From Halalkalibacter oceani (GTDB lineage: Bacteria; Bacillota; Bacilli; Bacillales; Bacillaceae_D): a stretch of DNA of 64,000 bases. The translations under genes and the position numbers were made by a program. The first letter of the stretch is position 1. Each line of letters starts with the position of its first letter. The stretch spans positions 124,001 through 188,000 of the forward strand of contig NZ_JAMBOS010000005.1 in assembly GCF_023715705.1 (NCBI RefSeq), in the 5' to 3' direction. The notes under the pieces are model-generated. The model did no database searches. It saw only the letters and a list, made by a program, of their open reading frames with translations, and had not been told where the DNA came from. This document shows, piece by piece, positions 42,109 through 51,404 of the stretch.

Positions 42109-43050
42109 TTAAAATCCAAATAACGCACTGACCAGATAAAGGATGAACGGAATCGTCAGCAACGAGAAGACAGTGGAATAAATCGTTGCAATAAGTCCAG
42201 TCGTTTCATCATTTGTATAGCGCGCCAGAAGAACAGGCGCAAGCGTAATCGTCGGCATTGCCAGCAGCACATAAGTGACCTTTCGCACCATCTCCGGCAG
42301 TGGAAAAAAGCTTAAGAGAGCGATCGTCAGCAATGGAATTAGCAGCAGCTTCATCACCAGCGAAAGACTGACAAATTTCACCGGAATGTTAATCTTCTTG
42401 CGAAAAAATTCAGGTATTAGCAAACCGATATATATCATCGCCAGCGGAGCAGCGAGACTAGCCAGAAACGCGGCCAAATTTTTTGCGACCACGGGCGTCT
42501 CAAAACCAAACAATGCGATGACAAAGCCGGTGACCACCGCCAGAAATGGCAGATTAATAAGCGTTTTCATTCTTTTCAGGGAAAACCCGTTTCCTTCTTG
42601 AAGCATGATCACAACGAGCGAGAAGACGACAACATCCAAACCGGCATCGAAAATCCCCGCGAGCAGCCCGCCAGTCGGGCCAAATAATTCTGAGCAAAGC
42701 GGAATGCCGATAAATCCGGAATTGCCGATCCCCGCCAAAACAGCAAACTTTTTCGCCTTGAGGGAGCGGAAGCCAAATAAATGCGCGGCCCCCCAGCTAA
42801 GCGCCAGACAAAAAATATTCAACGCAATCGAGAGCAGAAAGATCGTAAGCATCATTTCGAGTAAACCGTCGTCTATTTTTGTGTTGAAGATCCCGTTTAA
42901 GATGACAGCCGGGATCGCTATGTTTATTATAATGATCATTAACAGCTTTTTCGCATCTTGCGTAATCGTTATTCTTGATCCAATCAACATGCCAAGCACC
43001 ACGACAAAGCCGAGCATGCTGATTGACGTCACTACACTCATCATATTCAT
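42109..43050 (-). CDS. AEC-family (auxin efflux carrier-like) transporter
   Basis: 313-residue membrane transporter with about ten helices in two halves (MIIIINIAIPAVILNGIF; GIGNSGFIGIPLCSELFGPTGG; LLAMPTITLAPVLLARYTND). Bacterial members carry malate, malonate or other organic anions. The helix-breaking GNSGFIGIP motif is typical. Downstream (48 bp) of an XRE-cupin regulator on the same strand, so probably an operon controlled by it. Substrate unknown. Confidence 0.87.
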   Translation of the reverse strand: MNMMSVVTSISMLGFVVVLGMLIGSRITITQDAKKLLMIIIINIAIPAVILNGIFNTKIDDGLLEMMLTIFLLSIALNIFCLALSWGAAHLFGFRSLKAKKFAVLAGIGNSGFIGIPLCSELFGPTGGLLAGIFDAGLDVVVFSLVVIMLQEGNGFSLKRMKTLINLPFLAVVTGFVIALFGFETPVVAKNLAAFLASLAAPLAMIYIGLLIPEFFRKKINIPVKFVSLSLVMKLLLIPLLTIALLSFFPLPEMVRKVTYVLLAMPTITLAPVLLARYTNDETTGLIATIYSTVFSLLTIPFILYLVSALFGF

Positions 43051-43097
43051 TATGTGTCACCTGCTGTTTCTGCCCTTTTTATCTTATGTGTCATTCT

Positions 43098-43643
43098 TTA
43101 GAACGCCGGTGGCGTCACGGAAAATAAAATCGATGCTGGTTGCTGAAAGTCATTTTCCCATTTGTGTTTCATTTGCGCCGGAATCTTCACACTGTCTCCG
43201 GCTTCCAATACATATGCCTCATCATTCAAATAAACTTTGACCTTGCCCTCCAGCACATAGGCGACCTCCTCCGCTCTGTGCGCCAGCAGCTTTTCAGACG
43301 AAGCAGCCTGCGGCGGAACCTGCAAAATGGCGGTCCCCAAAGTGCCTGTAAAGTCCGGCGAAACAAGCTCATAGGCTAAATCCTCGATCACCATCTTCTT
43401 CCGCTGACCGGCGCGCACGACTAAATCGGCCGTCGGCGTATCCTCCATTAAAAAATGGAACGTCGGCACATCAAGTGCTTTGGCGACTACACGAAGTGTC
43501 GTAATCGACGGATTAGCCAGTCCACGTTCAATCTGACTTAACATTGACGGCGTAATCTCGGCCACCCTGGCCAGCTCCCGGATGCTCCATCCCTTCTCTT
43601 TCCTGTACTTTTCGACCTTTTTCCCGATATCAATATTCTCCAT
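43098..43643 (-). CDS. XRE-family regulator with cupin domain
   Basis: 181 residues: helix-turn-helix (IGKKVEKYRKEKGWSIRELA, then MLSQIERGLANPSITTLRVV) at residues 5-65 and a cupin ligand domain (LAHRAEEVAYVLEGKVKVYL) at 105-175. ATG at 43641-43643 fits the AAGGAG upstream; the open frame upstream to 43667 is less likely. Precedes the AEC transporter, which it probably controls. Related in layout to the 18250 regulator but not a close paralogue. Confidence 0.87.
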   Translation of the reverse strand: MENIDIGKKVEKYRKEKGWSIRELARVAEITPSMLSQIERGLANPSITTLRVVAKALDVPTFHFLMEDTPTADLVVRAGQRKKMVIEDLAYELVSPDFTGTLGTAILQVPPQAASSEKLLAHRAEEVAYVLEGKVKVYLNDEAYVLEAGDSVKIPAQMKHKWENDFQQPASILFSVTPPAF

Positions 43644-43783
43644 GGCAGCATTCTCCTTACTATTCAACCCTATTTCGTTAATTACAGATTAACATACGTT
43701 AAATTATATTTCATTATTAAATTGTGTTTCTAACAAAAAAAGAGGGTGTATCTACACCGCTCTTGAAATAGACTTTCGTACTC

Positions 43784-43812
43784 TTTACATCCTCTACTTA
43801 TATCAGTAACAT
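43784..43812 (+). promoter_or_regulatory. Promoter of the small membrane peptide, copy A
   Basis: TTTACA (43784-43789), 17-bp spacer, TAACAT (43807-43812). The TTTACA and the CAGTAACATGTAACC block are conserved in copy B. Confidence 0.6.
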
Positions 43813-43844
43813 GTAACCTGAAAAGGAACATAAAGGAGGATGAA

Positions 43845-44000
43845 ATGTCTAAAACTATTATTATATTCCCTGCTCTTACTACGTTACTCACTTTTTTATT
43901 CCTTTATGGCTTCCCGCCTATTTCCCCCCTTTTAATTACGAATGCTTTATTAGCAATTATTGTTGGAATTCTATTGGATCAACGGAATAAAGAGAATTAA
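43845..44000 (+). CDS. 51-residue membrane peptide, copy A
   Basis: ATG at 43845 behind TAAAGGAGG. Two hydrophobic helices (IIIFPALTTLLTFLFLYGF and LLITNALLAIIVGILL) separated by PPISP, with a polar end DQRNKEN. It is almost identical to copy B at 50674 (four or five substitutions in 51), and the matching extends to the promoter and terminator. The low rate of change at protein level and retained signals argue that it is expressed and useful. No family recognised; a membrane-active or regulatory peptide is possible. Confidence 0.72.
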   Translation: MSKTIIIFPALTTLLTFLFLYGFPPISPLLITNALLAIIVGILLDQRNKEN

Positions 44001-44027
44001 TTTCAGCACTTCCTAAAGAACACTTCA

Positions 44028-44051
44028 GGCTATGGTAAATTGTCCATAGCC
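44028..44051 (+). terminator. Terminator of small peptide copy A
   Basis: GGCTATGG/CCATAGCC hairpin followed by TTTT, also present in copy B. Confidence 0.75.
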
Positions 44052-44134
44052 TTTTCGCATATGAAAGACATGACGATTTTTTTGCGCGCGTATTGTCAGA
44101 TGGTTAACAGAGAGGGCATCAGCCCCCCTTTCAC

Positions 44135-45016
44135 TTAGCGGCCTTCGTCCTTATCATACCAATAAGCAAGGAACTTGTAGGCTCCCCATTTCTCATAGAC
44201 GCTTTCCATTTTTCGTCCCTTTACTTTTTCACCGTTGAAGTATTTCATCATAACATGCGCTTTATAATCAGAATCAACCGGTAAGGAATCATATTTTCCA
44301 AGTATCATGGAAAGAGTATTGAACGCATAGGGGCCGACCCCTTTAATATCGAGTAATTTTGCCAAACCGTCTGTACTGGATGTAAGTGACTCCAGATCAA
44401 AAGCCGGGTCCAGCGCTTTTTCAGCAGCATCAATGATATATGTACTGCGATAGCCGACTCGTATTTGTTCTTTTAAAAAGGCTTCGCCTGCTTCCAGGAT
44501 TCTCTCCGGTTCGGGAAAAATTTTATACTCCTGTTGATTTACAGGTAGTGTGTCTCCAAGCTGATCGACGAGGTTCCGAGCCATATTGATCGTCTGTCCC
44601 CATCTCGTATTCGTTGTTAAAATCACTTTAACAACATCCTCAAAAAGTGTCGGCGAGCGCAAAAGTCGGCCTCTTCCAGTATGAGGGAGAAGAAGCAGCT
44701 CTTTAAAGTCGCTACACATCGTATAAAAGGGCTCAAATGTCTCGTCCAGCCTGAACATCCACGCTACCTGCTCCTTGATGTCCTGCTGATCTGCATCATC
44801 CAAAGGGGCTTCACTTTCCATCTCAAGCTGCAAATGATGCTCAAGCTTGGAGATACGAACAAGCACCTTTTTCTGATTGCGCAATCTTACCGGGCGGCTA
44901 AGTATGTGACGCTGATCGTCCCACTCATTCGGAGAGAGCATCCACCAGCCGTGATCGGTTACCGCCGCTGCGAAATTAAAATCCTCTTGCAAAGGAATGT
45001 TCATCGTCGAAATCAT
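44135..45016 (-). CDS. HhH-GPD DNA glycosylase (3-methyladenine/8-oxoguanine type)
   Basis: 293-residue DNA repair glycosylase. The helix-hairpin-helix is LLDIKGVGPYAFNTLSMILG near residues 225-245 and the catalytic aspartate lies in SLPVDSDYKAH shortly after. The preceding part includes SPTLFEDVVKVILTTNTRWGQT. It removes damaged bases, most likely alkylated purines. The Lys of OGG-type bifunctional enzymes is not evident, so a monofunctional glycosylase is likely. ATG at 45014-45016. Single gene. Confidence 0.82.
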   Translation of the reverse strand: MISTMNIPLQEDFNFAAAVTDHGWWMLSPNEWDDQRHILSRPVRLRNQKKVLVRISKLEHHLQLEMESEAPLDDADQQDIKEQVAWMFRLDETFEPFYTMCSDFKELLLLPHTGRGRLLRSPTLFEDVVKVILTTNTRWGQTINMARNLVDQLGDTLPVNQQEYKIFPEPERILEAGEAFLKEQIRVGYRSTYIIDAAEKALDPAFDLESLTSSTDGLAKLLDIKGVGPYAFNTLSMILGKYDSLPVDSDYKAHVMMKYFNGEKVKGRKMESVYEKWGAYKFLAYWYDKDEGR

Positions 45017-45170
45017 CCTTTTTCTTCTATATTACCATTTATCCTCCAATTAAAAAGAGTCCGTTTTAGTCAAAAGTAATAAAAAAGGATAATCGGATAA
45101 TAGTGTGGAAAGAGTGGGAATGCTTTTCCTCAATCGTTTTCTTTCGTTTTGATTTATTGTCCCCCGTTTG

Positions 45171-45755
45171 TTAAACGAGACTATCAGTTTTCCTGCGGAC
45201 TCCCCCTCTTCGTACTGGTTGATATGTATAAAGTATAGCTCCTGTATGAAATACCCTTGTATGTAATAGCTTCAAGTTGATCACATCAGGCAAATTTTTG
45301 AATAAGGGTAAACCATTACCCCATACCACTGGATGAATAATTATTCTGTATTCATCGACCAGATCAAACCTTGAAAGAGACTAAGCAAATCTTGCTCAAC
45401 CGTGTGCCAAGATATACTTTCCAGGCTGTTGCTTAAGACGAGAAATTTCCTCCTTAATATCACCGCTTACCACTCTTGATCGGTTCCAATTTGCTTCCTT
45501 CAATGTCTTAGAAAAAACGACCTTTGGTATTTCGTTCATCGGAGGGGCAAAAACTTCTGTTGAAAAAGGCCAATGATCCGCCATATCGTTGTAGGCTACT
45601 CTTCCCATAATATGCGTGTCTGCCTGACGTAGCGTATCAACAAGGCACGCTTTCAACTCATCATTAAAGTTACCAAAAATCCAGTCCAAATCTCCATTCG
45701 GTTTAGCAACAAATCCATCAAGAGAGACATCCATTTTTAAAACGACTTTTCTCAT
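45171..45755 (-). pseudogene. Dihydrofolate reductase-like (RibD C-terminal family) protein, broken
   Basis: The N-terminal 119 codons (KVVLKMDVSLDGFVAKPNGD, then DTHIMGRVAYNDMADHWPF) belong to the RibD C-terminal/DHFR-like family. Translation stops just after KYILAHG. The following DNA, in another frame and with one further stop, still encodes the rest: SLSRFDLVDEYRIIIHPVVW, then GNGLPLF. So one frameshift near 45395 and an in-frame TAG have disabled it. It begins at ATG 45753-45755. A recent pseudogene in the accessory region. Confidence 0.8.
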
Positions 45756-46076
45756 TCGGTTCGTTATCTCCTTTGTTTGCCAACATCTTTAAAAGCATTT
45801 ATATTTTTTCATTCACAATCAAGCTTCAGTCATTCGTATTCTAACAAGTTGTATATGTAATGAATTCTTTTGGATTGCTTTTTTGTTTTAGAAATAACTT
45901 AAATTCGGTTAAAATGTCCTATCTGGATAGTAATTTGTTTTTTCCACACGACATAAAAAAGCGCGTTATTCAAAAAAGTTATCCCGCTTAAATGTGTTCG
46001 TCCAATCAGCTTTTATCCCGTAATCAGCCTAGACTATTGGAGAAAATGATTTGACAGAAGGGTTATTAGATGATAA

Positions 46077-46116
46077 ATTTTGATCAATCAATCAAAATAA
46101 ATATTGGTCAATCAAG
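46077..46116. promoter_or_regulatory. Candidate TetR operator
   Basis: ATTTTGAT and ATCAAAAT arms with centre CAATCA (46077-46098) form a palindrome; TTGGTCAATCAA follows at 46105-46116. It lies just before the 46123 gene. Upstream, 45756-46076 shows nothing else I can support. Confidence 0.5.
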
Positions 46117-46122
46117 TCGGAG

Positions 46123-46638
46123 TTGATTGCTGCGAGTAATAATGTAGATGAATTTCGTGACCTTCCCCGTTGGCTTCAACGTATGATCCCGTTCATAAGC
46201 GTGATGTTATCGCTGCTTGCCTTTTCATATGCGTTGTATCTATACAATCAAGAGTCATTAGAATTTGTGCAATGGGTTCGTTTGATTGTTTTTACCATGA
46301 TAAGTGTGGTGTTACTTCTTTCTGCCATTTTTTATTTTTTTCGTGCAGAGTTAGCTTGGAAATGGTTAATTGGCGGGTTAGCATTGTTACCTATCCTGCT
46401 CCTGCTGCAGCTTATCCTATTTCTTATGACGATTATAAAAATGATGATCGATTCCCTCTTTCAAGGAAGTCTTCCTGAACCGGTTCGATTGTTTATTGAG
46501 AACTACCCAAGCACATTTGATATTGTGATCTTAGCGGCGCTTTTTATTGTTGGGCTATTATGGCTCATTCAAAAGCTGAAAAAACAAAAAACGAAGGAAA
46601 GCGAGGAACGATTGTGGCGGACCAACCATCGTTTATAG
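46123..46638 (+). CDS. Hypothetical membrane protein, first gene of the TetR-DUF418 operon
   Basis: 171 residues; four hydrophobic segments (MIPFISVMLSLLAFSYALYL, LIVFTMISVVLLLSAIFYFF, WLIGGLALLPILLLLQLILF, FDIVILAALFIVGLLWLI) and a basic tail. Starts at TTG 46123 with a weak GGAG. Its end overlaps the TetR gene by 25 bases. Unknown family. Confidence 0.6.
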   Translation: MIAASNNVDEFRDLPRWLQRMIPFISVMLSLLAFSYALYLYNQESLEFVQWVRLIVFTMISVVLLLSAIFYFFRAELAWKWLIGGLALLPILLLLQLILFLMTIIKMMIDSLFQGSLPEPVRLFIENYPSTFDIVILAALFIVGLLWLIQKLKKQKTKESEERLWRTNHRL

Positions 46639-47207
46639 CGGAAGCAAGAAGAGAACAAATTATAAAAGCGACGATTGAAGTACTGGATGAAATTGGCTAT
46701 GTAAATATTAGTTTGGCTAAAATCGCCAAAAAAGCGAAGGTCAGTACAGGATTAATTTCCTATCATTTTAACGACAAGGAGGATGTGCTCAATCACACAT
46801 TATTTTATTTAGTAAAAACGCAATTTGATTATATTAAAGAACGAGTCTCCCAAAAAGCATCGGCCTATGATCAACTCGTTACTTTTATTGAGGCTTCGTT
46901 AGCTTATCATCAGACGCATAGCGTCAATAATATCGCCCTGCTGGAGATTCTCTTTAATGCACGTACGGAGGATCATATTCCCTATTATAAATTATCAGTT
47001 GAGGAAGAAGATCCTTTGTATGTGTATTTGCAGGAGATTTTACAGTATGGACAAAAGACAAACGAGTTTTCCACGTTTCGAACAAAAAGCCTTTCTACTA
47101 TGATACAAGGAGCCATCTCTGAAAGTATGCTTGTGAATGCAGAAGAATTTAACCTGGAAGAATACAAAAATGACTTAGTGACGATGGTGACAAAAGTCGT
47201 TAAGTAA
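46614..47207 (+). CDS. TetR-family transcription regulator
   Basis: 197 residues; the N-terminal helix-turn-helix is ARREQIIKATIEVLDEIGYV, then KKAKVSTGLISYHFNDKEDV. The ligand domain is all helical. GTG at 46614 has GAGG at 46601-46605 upstream; a start at 46560 would lie inside the previous gene without a ribosome site. Second gene of an operon with two membrane proteins; the palindrome at 46077-46098 is the likely operator. Confidence 0.85.
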   Translation: MADQPSFIAEARREQIIKATIEVLDEIGYVNISLAKIAKKAKVSTGLISYHFNDKEDVLNHTLFYLVKTQFDYIKERVSQKASAYDQLVTFIEASLAYHQTHSVNNIALLEILFNARTEDHIPYYKLSVEEEDPLYVYLQEILQYGQKTNEFSTFRTKSLSTMIQGAISESMLVNAEEFNLEEYKNDLVTMVTKVVK

Positions 47208-47223
47208 ATGGGGAGGCTTATTT

Positions 47224-48387
47224 ATGACTGAATTCGATGCTGCTGAAACAGCTAAAAAACAACGGGCGCTATCTTTAGATATCGCCCGGGGCTCGATGCT
47301 CTTTTTGATTATTCTTTCGCATATCCCTTTGTTTCTATACATGATAGAACCAGGTGTGCTAACGAAAGTAGCTGGCAGTACCCCTTTAGATCATTTCTTG
47401 AATGCTTTAATGGAAATCATCGTAGACAATCGGGCGCGTCCCTTATTCGCCATCCTGTTTGGTTATGGGCTAGTTATGATTTACCGCAAGCAACAGGAAA
47501 GAAAGGGTGCCGATGAAGCAAAACGGATTATAAAAAGACGGTGCTGGTACTTAATCATATTTGGCGCCATACTCGCTGGTGTTGCAGGTGGGCAGGATAT
47601 TCTCATGACGTATGGGATTGCTGGTCTCCTACTCGTTTCCAGTTTAAACAAGACCAACAGCAAAATTGTAAAATATGTGCTTGTTTCTACAATCATATGT
47701 CTCCTGTATCTCCCCCTATTGTGGGGCGTTGTTTTACTTGGCAACCAATCTTACGGCTTACCAATAGAATTAACCGGTCAAGAAACATATTTGAATACCC
47801 TTCTTGAAGGGCTGATTGCTATCCCGATCATTCCCTTGTTTACTCATCTCTTCTTTCCAGTGATCCCTTCCGTTCTAATGGGCATTTGGCTGGGAAATGT
47901 AAATATCTTAATTAAGCCGCATGACCATATCAAACTGCTGAAGCAATTAACGATTGGCGGTCTCACCATTTCACTTGCGGGCGCCATCCCACTAGTACTG
48001 ATTAATGATGTTTGGTTTCCCGACTTTTTCACGGCAGGGATTGCATACGGGGTCCATATTATTACCGGTTTTGCAGGCGGTTTAGGGTATGCTGCACTGT
48101 TTGGGTTGTTAGGAATCACGATAAAAAAGCACGGCACGATTGTCAAAGCGATCACGGCAATGGGAAAACGTTCGCTGACCTTTTTTGTCACACATGAAGT
48201 TTTGATTGTTCTTTTCCTGTCTCCGATTGCTTTCAATTTAGGGGCTGTCTTAACTGTCACCACTTCGGTCCTATTCGGTCTCGCAATGTGGGTCGTGACG
48301 TTATCAATCGCCTACTTGATGGATCGTCATCAAATCGAGGGACCGTTAGAGCGATACATGCGTTATGTAACGTATAAAAAAGGATAG
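47224..48387 (+). CDS. DUF418-family membrane protein
   Basis: 387-residue polytopic membrane protein of the DUF418/YeiB type: N-terminal RALSLDIARGSMLFLIILSHIPLFLYM, then RPLFAILFGYGLVMIYRKQQE, and the C-terminal domain with TFFVTHEVLIVLFLSPIAFNLGAVL. Such proteins are thought to be transporters of the acyltransferase-3-like clan. ATG at 47224 behind GGGGAGG. Last gene in the TetR operon. Function unknown. Confidence 0.82.
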   Translation: MTEFDAAETAKKQRALSLDIARGSMLFLIILSHIPLFLYMIEPGVLTKVAGSTPLDHFLNALMEIIVDNRARPLFAILFGYGLVMIYRKQQERKGADEAKRIIKRRCWYLIIFGAILAGVAGGQDILMTYGIAGLLLVSSLNKTNSKIVKYVLVSTIICLLYLPLLWGVVLLGNQSYGLPIELTGQETYLNTLLEGLIAIPIIPLFTHLFFPVIPSVLMGIWLGNVNILIKPHDHIKLLKQLTIGGLTISLAGAIPLVLINDVWFPDFFTAGIAYGVHIITGFAGGLGYAALFGLLGITIKKHGTIVKAITAMGKRSLTFFVTHEVLIVLFLSPIAFNLGAVLTVTTSVLFGLAMWVVTLSIAYLMDRHQIEGPLERYMRYVTYKKG

Positions 48388-48564
48388 GAACAAAAATGCC
48401 GGGATAAAAAACATTAATGAATGTCCCATGAACTTAATACTCTTACTAAATATCTACAGGCTGCTTTTAAAATCCCCTACCGAAGAGGGGGCATATCAGG
48501 CATATATATCTGGTGAGAGCACTTGTGAAGGTTTCAGGTCTGGCACGGAGTACGTATTACGATT

Positions 48565-49227
48565 TAGTAAAAAAGATGAATTGTCCAAAGCTGAAATTAA
48601 GGCAATTTACTAGAAACATGAAGGCCGTTACGGGTACCTTCGTGTTCGTGATGAGTTCGTGATAAGCTAGCGAATAGTAGACAAAAAGTGAATCATAAGA
48701 AGGTTCAACACATTATGAGAGAATTAGGTTTAACATGTATGTACATATGAAAAAATATAAGTCTTATAAAGGGGCTGTTGGAAAGATTACACCAAATATT
48801 TCAGATCGTAATTTTACAGCAGATACCCTAAATCAGAAATGGGTAATGGATATCACGGAATTTACATTATTGGACGAGAAAGTTTATTTATCACCTGTCT
48901 TAGATTTATTTAATAAGAAATTATTACCTATACCATTAAACGTATTCGCTTGTTTCAGGGATACTGAAAACGCCTATCTGAAGAACATCACCCATTGATG
49001 CATTCAGATCAGGGATGACATTATCAAATGAAGCAATATCACCAAGCTCTAGAATCGAGAGGGATTGTACAAAGTATTTAAAAGCGAATTAGAAACGTAT
49101 ATAACTTATTACAACCCAAAACGGATTAAGGCAAAATTAAAAGGCATGAGTCCGATACACTATCGAAGTCATGCCCAACCCGCTGCCTAATGAAATAACC
49201 GTGTCTAGCTTTTCAGGGTCACTTCAA
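48565..49227 (+). mobile_element. IS3-family (IS150-like) remnant, orfB with several stops
   Basis: Three-frame reading shows a decayed orfB transposase: KDELSKAEIKAIY-like, then GRYGYLRVRDEFV, MRELGLTCMY-like, KYKSYKGAVGKITPNISDRN, TADTLNQKWVMDITEF (DDE start), LSPVLDLFNKKLL, MHSDQG, LESRGIVQS and YITYYNPKRIKAKLKGMSPI. The core domain has lost its tail before the second Asp, and at least five stops or shifts are present. CGTGTCTAGCTTTTCAGGGTCACTTCA at the right end looks like an IS150-type terminal repeat. Not able to move. Confidence 0.75.
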
Positions 49228-49469
49228 AGCGGATTTCTTTCGCTAAGGGTTTTGCGCAGAACGAGCCATTGTCATGTTGTTTATCCCAATTTAGCCTTCT
49301 GCCCCACCCCGAGTTTTTTTATAATTTATTGAAATTGTTTTTGTACCATCTTTATAAGTTATTGTGGACAAAGTAGAATTAAATCTTACTACTAGATAAA
49401 TTTAAGCTTTTTAAACAATTAAGCAGGCTTAAAAAAGTTATAAACAAACTTGTTTAAAGATTTTTTATC

Positions 49470-50501
49470 TTAAAGGTCATCTATCGCTCTCGTGTATGTT
49501 TGTGAACCTATTCCCTGAGAGTTTAGATTGCGGTAAAAATCCCCATACCAACTGTGTTCAAACGCTGCAATACTTTGAGTATTAGCCACTCTGATTCCTG
49601 GACTTGTTGTATGAGGGCTTTGTGCATTAGCGCTACCAAGTACATAGTTAAATTCCCATCGACCATAGTCAGAAGCAAGCCTTGAATCATCAGTAAATTG
49701 AACGCTCAATATATCAAAAGTCCAAGACACGCCCGGAACAGATCCCGTTAGCGATACTTCTAATTGACTTGATCCCGTTTCGAGTTGGGGGCCATACGAA
49801 AGCAAGTCCTGTGTGCTATATGGCTCAACACTAGCCCTCATATGATGTTCATTATTTTGAAATCCAGTTGCTGGATTCATAGTATTATCGTATGCAACAT
49901 CCCAAATTGAAGCAATTCCACTTCCATATGTCACAGTTCCTTTATTTTCATAATATACAGTTGAACTAATTTCGCCAGCTAATATACTATTATCTGTTAC
50001 ATCGTAGACACTTACTATATAATTATCAATAACATCAGCATTGAGATTTTGAGAAGATGTGTTAAAACCAGTTACTTGACTACCTAAGTTGTTTACTATA
50101 TTCTCAAACGGACTAATTCGATCAAGTGATTCTTCTCGCGAATTTATTGATTGAGAGCCAAAGCTTTCTTTTTGATACTCCTCTTCGGTTAAAGTTGAAA
50201 AGTAGAAATCTGTTACTTTCCCTCCTTCTTTTATAGTAAAGCCAAGCAAATGTTCTTCCTCTGTAAAATCAATACTGCCAGAAATTAATTCTGATGCGAC
50301 ACTCGCTTTAATATCTCCTCCATTATTATGCACAAATACCTCATCGTATTGCGTTAAATATTCAGTAATATCTCCTTCAATTTGTAAAAGCTCGTCAATG
50401 GAGTAACTTTCTAGTACAAAAGAATTTTGATCATCAGCATGACCAATCCCTCCGAAAAAAAAGAAAATTGGAATTGTTACTAAAATCATTCTTAACTTCA
50501 A
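49470..50501 (-). CDS. Secreted protein of unknown function
   Basis: 343 residues with a signal peptide (MKLRMILVTIPIFFFFGGIG, cleavage probably after GHA at 23) and no membrane segment afterwards, so it is exported. The first half is acidic and polar; the second half is rich in Ser, Thr, Tyr and Trp with alternating beta-type patterns (LEVSLTGSVPGVSWTFDILS; YGRWEFNYVLGSAN; FEHSWYGDFYRNL). No cysteine is apparent in the mature part. It might be a beta-rich extracellular toxin-like or adhesin-like protein, but I recognise no family. Flanked by IS remnants in AT-rich DNA, so likely acquired. ATG at 50499-50501 behind AGGTGATG. Confidence 0.7.
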   Translation of the reverse strand: MKLRMILVTIPIFFFFGGIGHADDQNSFVLESYSIDELLQIEGDITEYLTQYDEVFVHNNGGDIKASVASELISGSIDFTEEEHLLGFTIKEGGKVTDFYFSTLTEEEYQKESFGSQSINSREESLDRISPFENIVNNLGSQVTGFNTSSQNLNADVIDNYIVSVYDVTDNSILAGEISSTVYYENKGTVTYGSGIASIWDVAYDNTMNPATGFQNNEHHMRASVEPYSTQDLLSYGPQLETGSSQLEVSLTGSVPGVSWTFDILSVQFTDDSRLASDYGRWEFNYVLGSANAQSPHTTSPGIRVANTQSIAAFEHSWYGDFYRNLNSQGIGSQTYTRAIDDL

Positions 50502-50611
50502 TGTACATCACCTCTTTATAAATAATATAATTTTCCATTACCCCCTTAAAAAGGTAATTAAACTTTTTTGTGAAAAAATGTGGTTTAAGCTAAAAATATC
50601 TAACTAGGTTC

Positions 50612-50640
50612 TTTACATATTGTACGTATGTCAGTAACAT
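50612..50640 (+). promoter_or_regulatory. Promoter of the small membrane peptide, copy B
   Basis: TTTACA (50612-50617), 17-bp spacer, TAACAT (50635-50640), as in copy A. Confidence 0.6.
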
Positions 50641-50673
50641 GTAACCCGAATAGAAAATTTAAGGGAGGATAAA

Positions 50674-50829
50674 ATGTCTAAAAATATTATTATATTCCCT
50701 ACGCTTACTACGTTACTCACTTTTTTATTCCTGTATGGTTTCCCTCCAATTTCCCCACTTTTAATTACAAATGCTTTATTAGCAACTATTGTTGGAATTC
50801 TCTTGGATCAACGGAATAATGAGAATTGA
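50674..50829 (+). CDS. 51-residue membrane peptide, copy B
   Basis: Same length and nearly the same sequence as copy A at 43845 (Ala/Thr, Ile/Thr, Lys/Asn substitutions). ATG at 50674 behind AAGGGAGG. Two hydrophobic helices around GFPPISP. Most nucleotide differences are silent or conservative, indicating selection for the protein. It is followed by the same terminator. Copies A and B are direct repeats about 6.8 kb apart and could recombine. Confidence 0.72.
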   Translation: MSKNIIIFPTLTTLLTFLFLYGFPPISPLLITNALLATIVGILLDQRNNEN

Positions 50830-50870
50830 TTTTAGTACTTCCTGAATGCTTTTTACCTCCGGACACTCTA

Positions 50871-50894
50871 GGCTATGGACAATTTACCATAGCC
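50871..50894 (+). terminator. Terminator of small peptide copy B
   Basis: GGCTATGG/CCATAGCC stem followed by TTTT. Confidence 0.75.
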
Positions 50895-51053
50895 TTTTCG
50901 CATGTTATCTTTGTATCTTTCATCGTACAGACTTCCCGGAACGAACATTCTACAGGTTCCCTTCTTCCCGAAAGGAAGTGGGGAATTAGAGGGAAAAATA
51001 GAATCATGTCGAATGTACATTTAGAAAAGTACGAGGCGCTTGGGGGTGAAGTC

Positions 51054-51290
51054 GTGAGTCTGGAGATCGGGATGTTTTTGATTTTGCTCGTTGCGACCCT
51101 TATCACGCTCTTCATTTCCATTCTTGCAAATCGCAGACGGGACAACTTTCCAGATACTTCGCATTAATTATGCTGGCCATCTCGTTTTATTCTCTCGGGT
51201 ATGGCTTTGAGATCATCAGCACAAGTCTTGCTCAGCCGAAGTTTTGGCTCAATGTGCAATATATCGGCATTCAAAAGTGTTACCGATTGT
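51054..51290 (+). pseudogene. N-terminal remnant of a 7TM-type sensor protein
   Basis: GTG at 51054 starts MSLEIGMFLILLVATLITLF, which runs out of frame near 51140; the continuing frame reads GRYFALIMLAISFYSLGYGF, then EIISTSLAQPKFWLNVQYIGI. Together these resemble the N-terminal membrane domain of HisKA_7TM-type sensor kinases or GGDEF proteins. The rest of the gene is missing, cut near an IS remnant. No functional product expected. Confidence 0.5.
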
Positions 51291-51404
51291 TCGCCATGTC
51301 ATTCTCGTGATAGAGCCTCTCGTGGAGCTCTGGCAGATCCAGTTGTACATGACCGCGCAGAAAGATGTACGCTGTATGAAATCTGAATTCCTCTTCTAAA
51401 AGGA

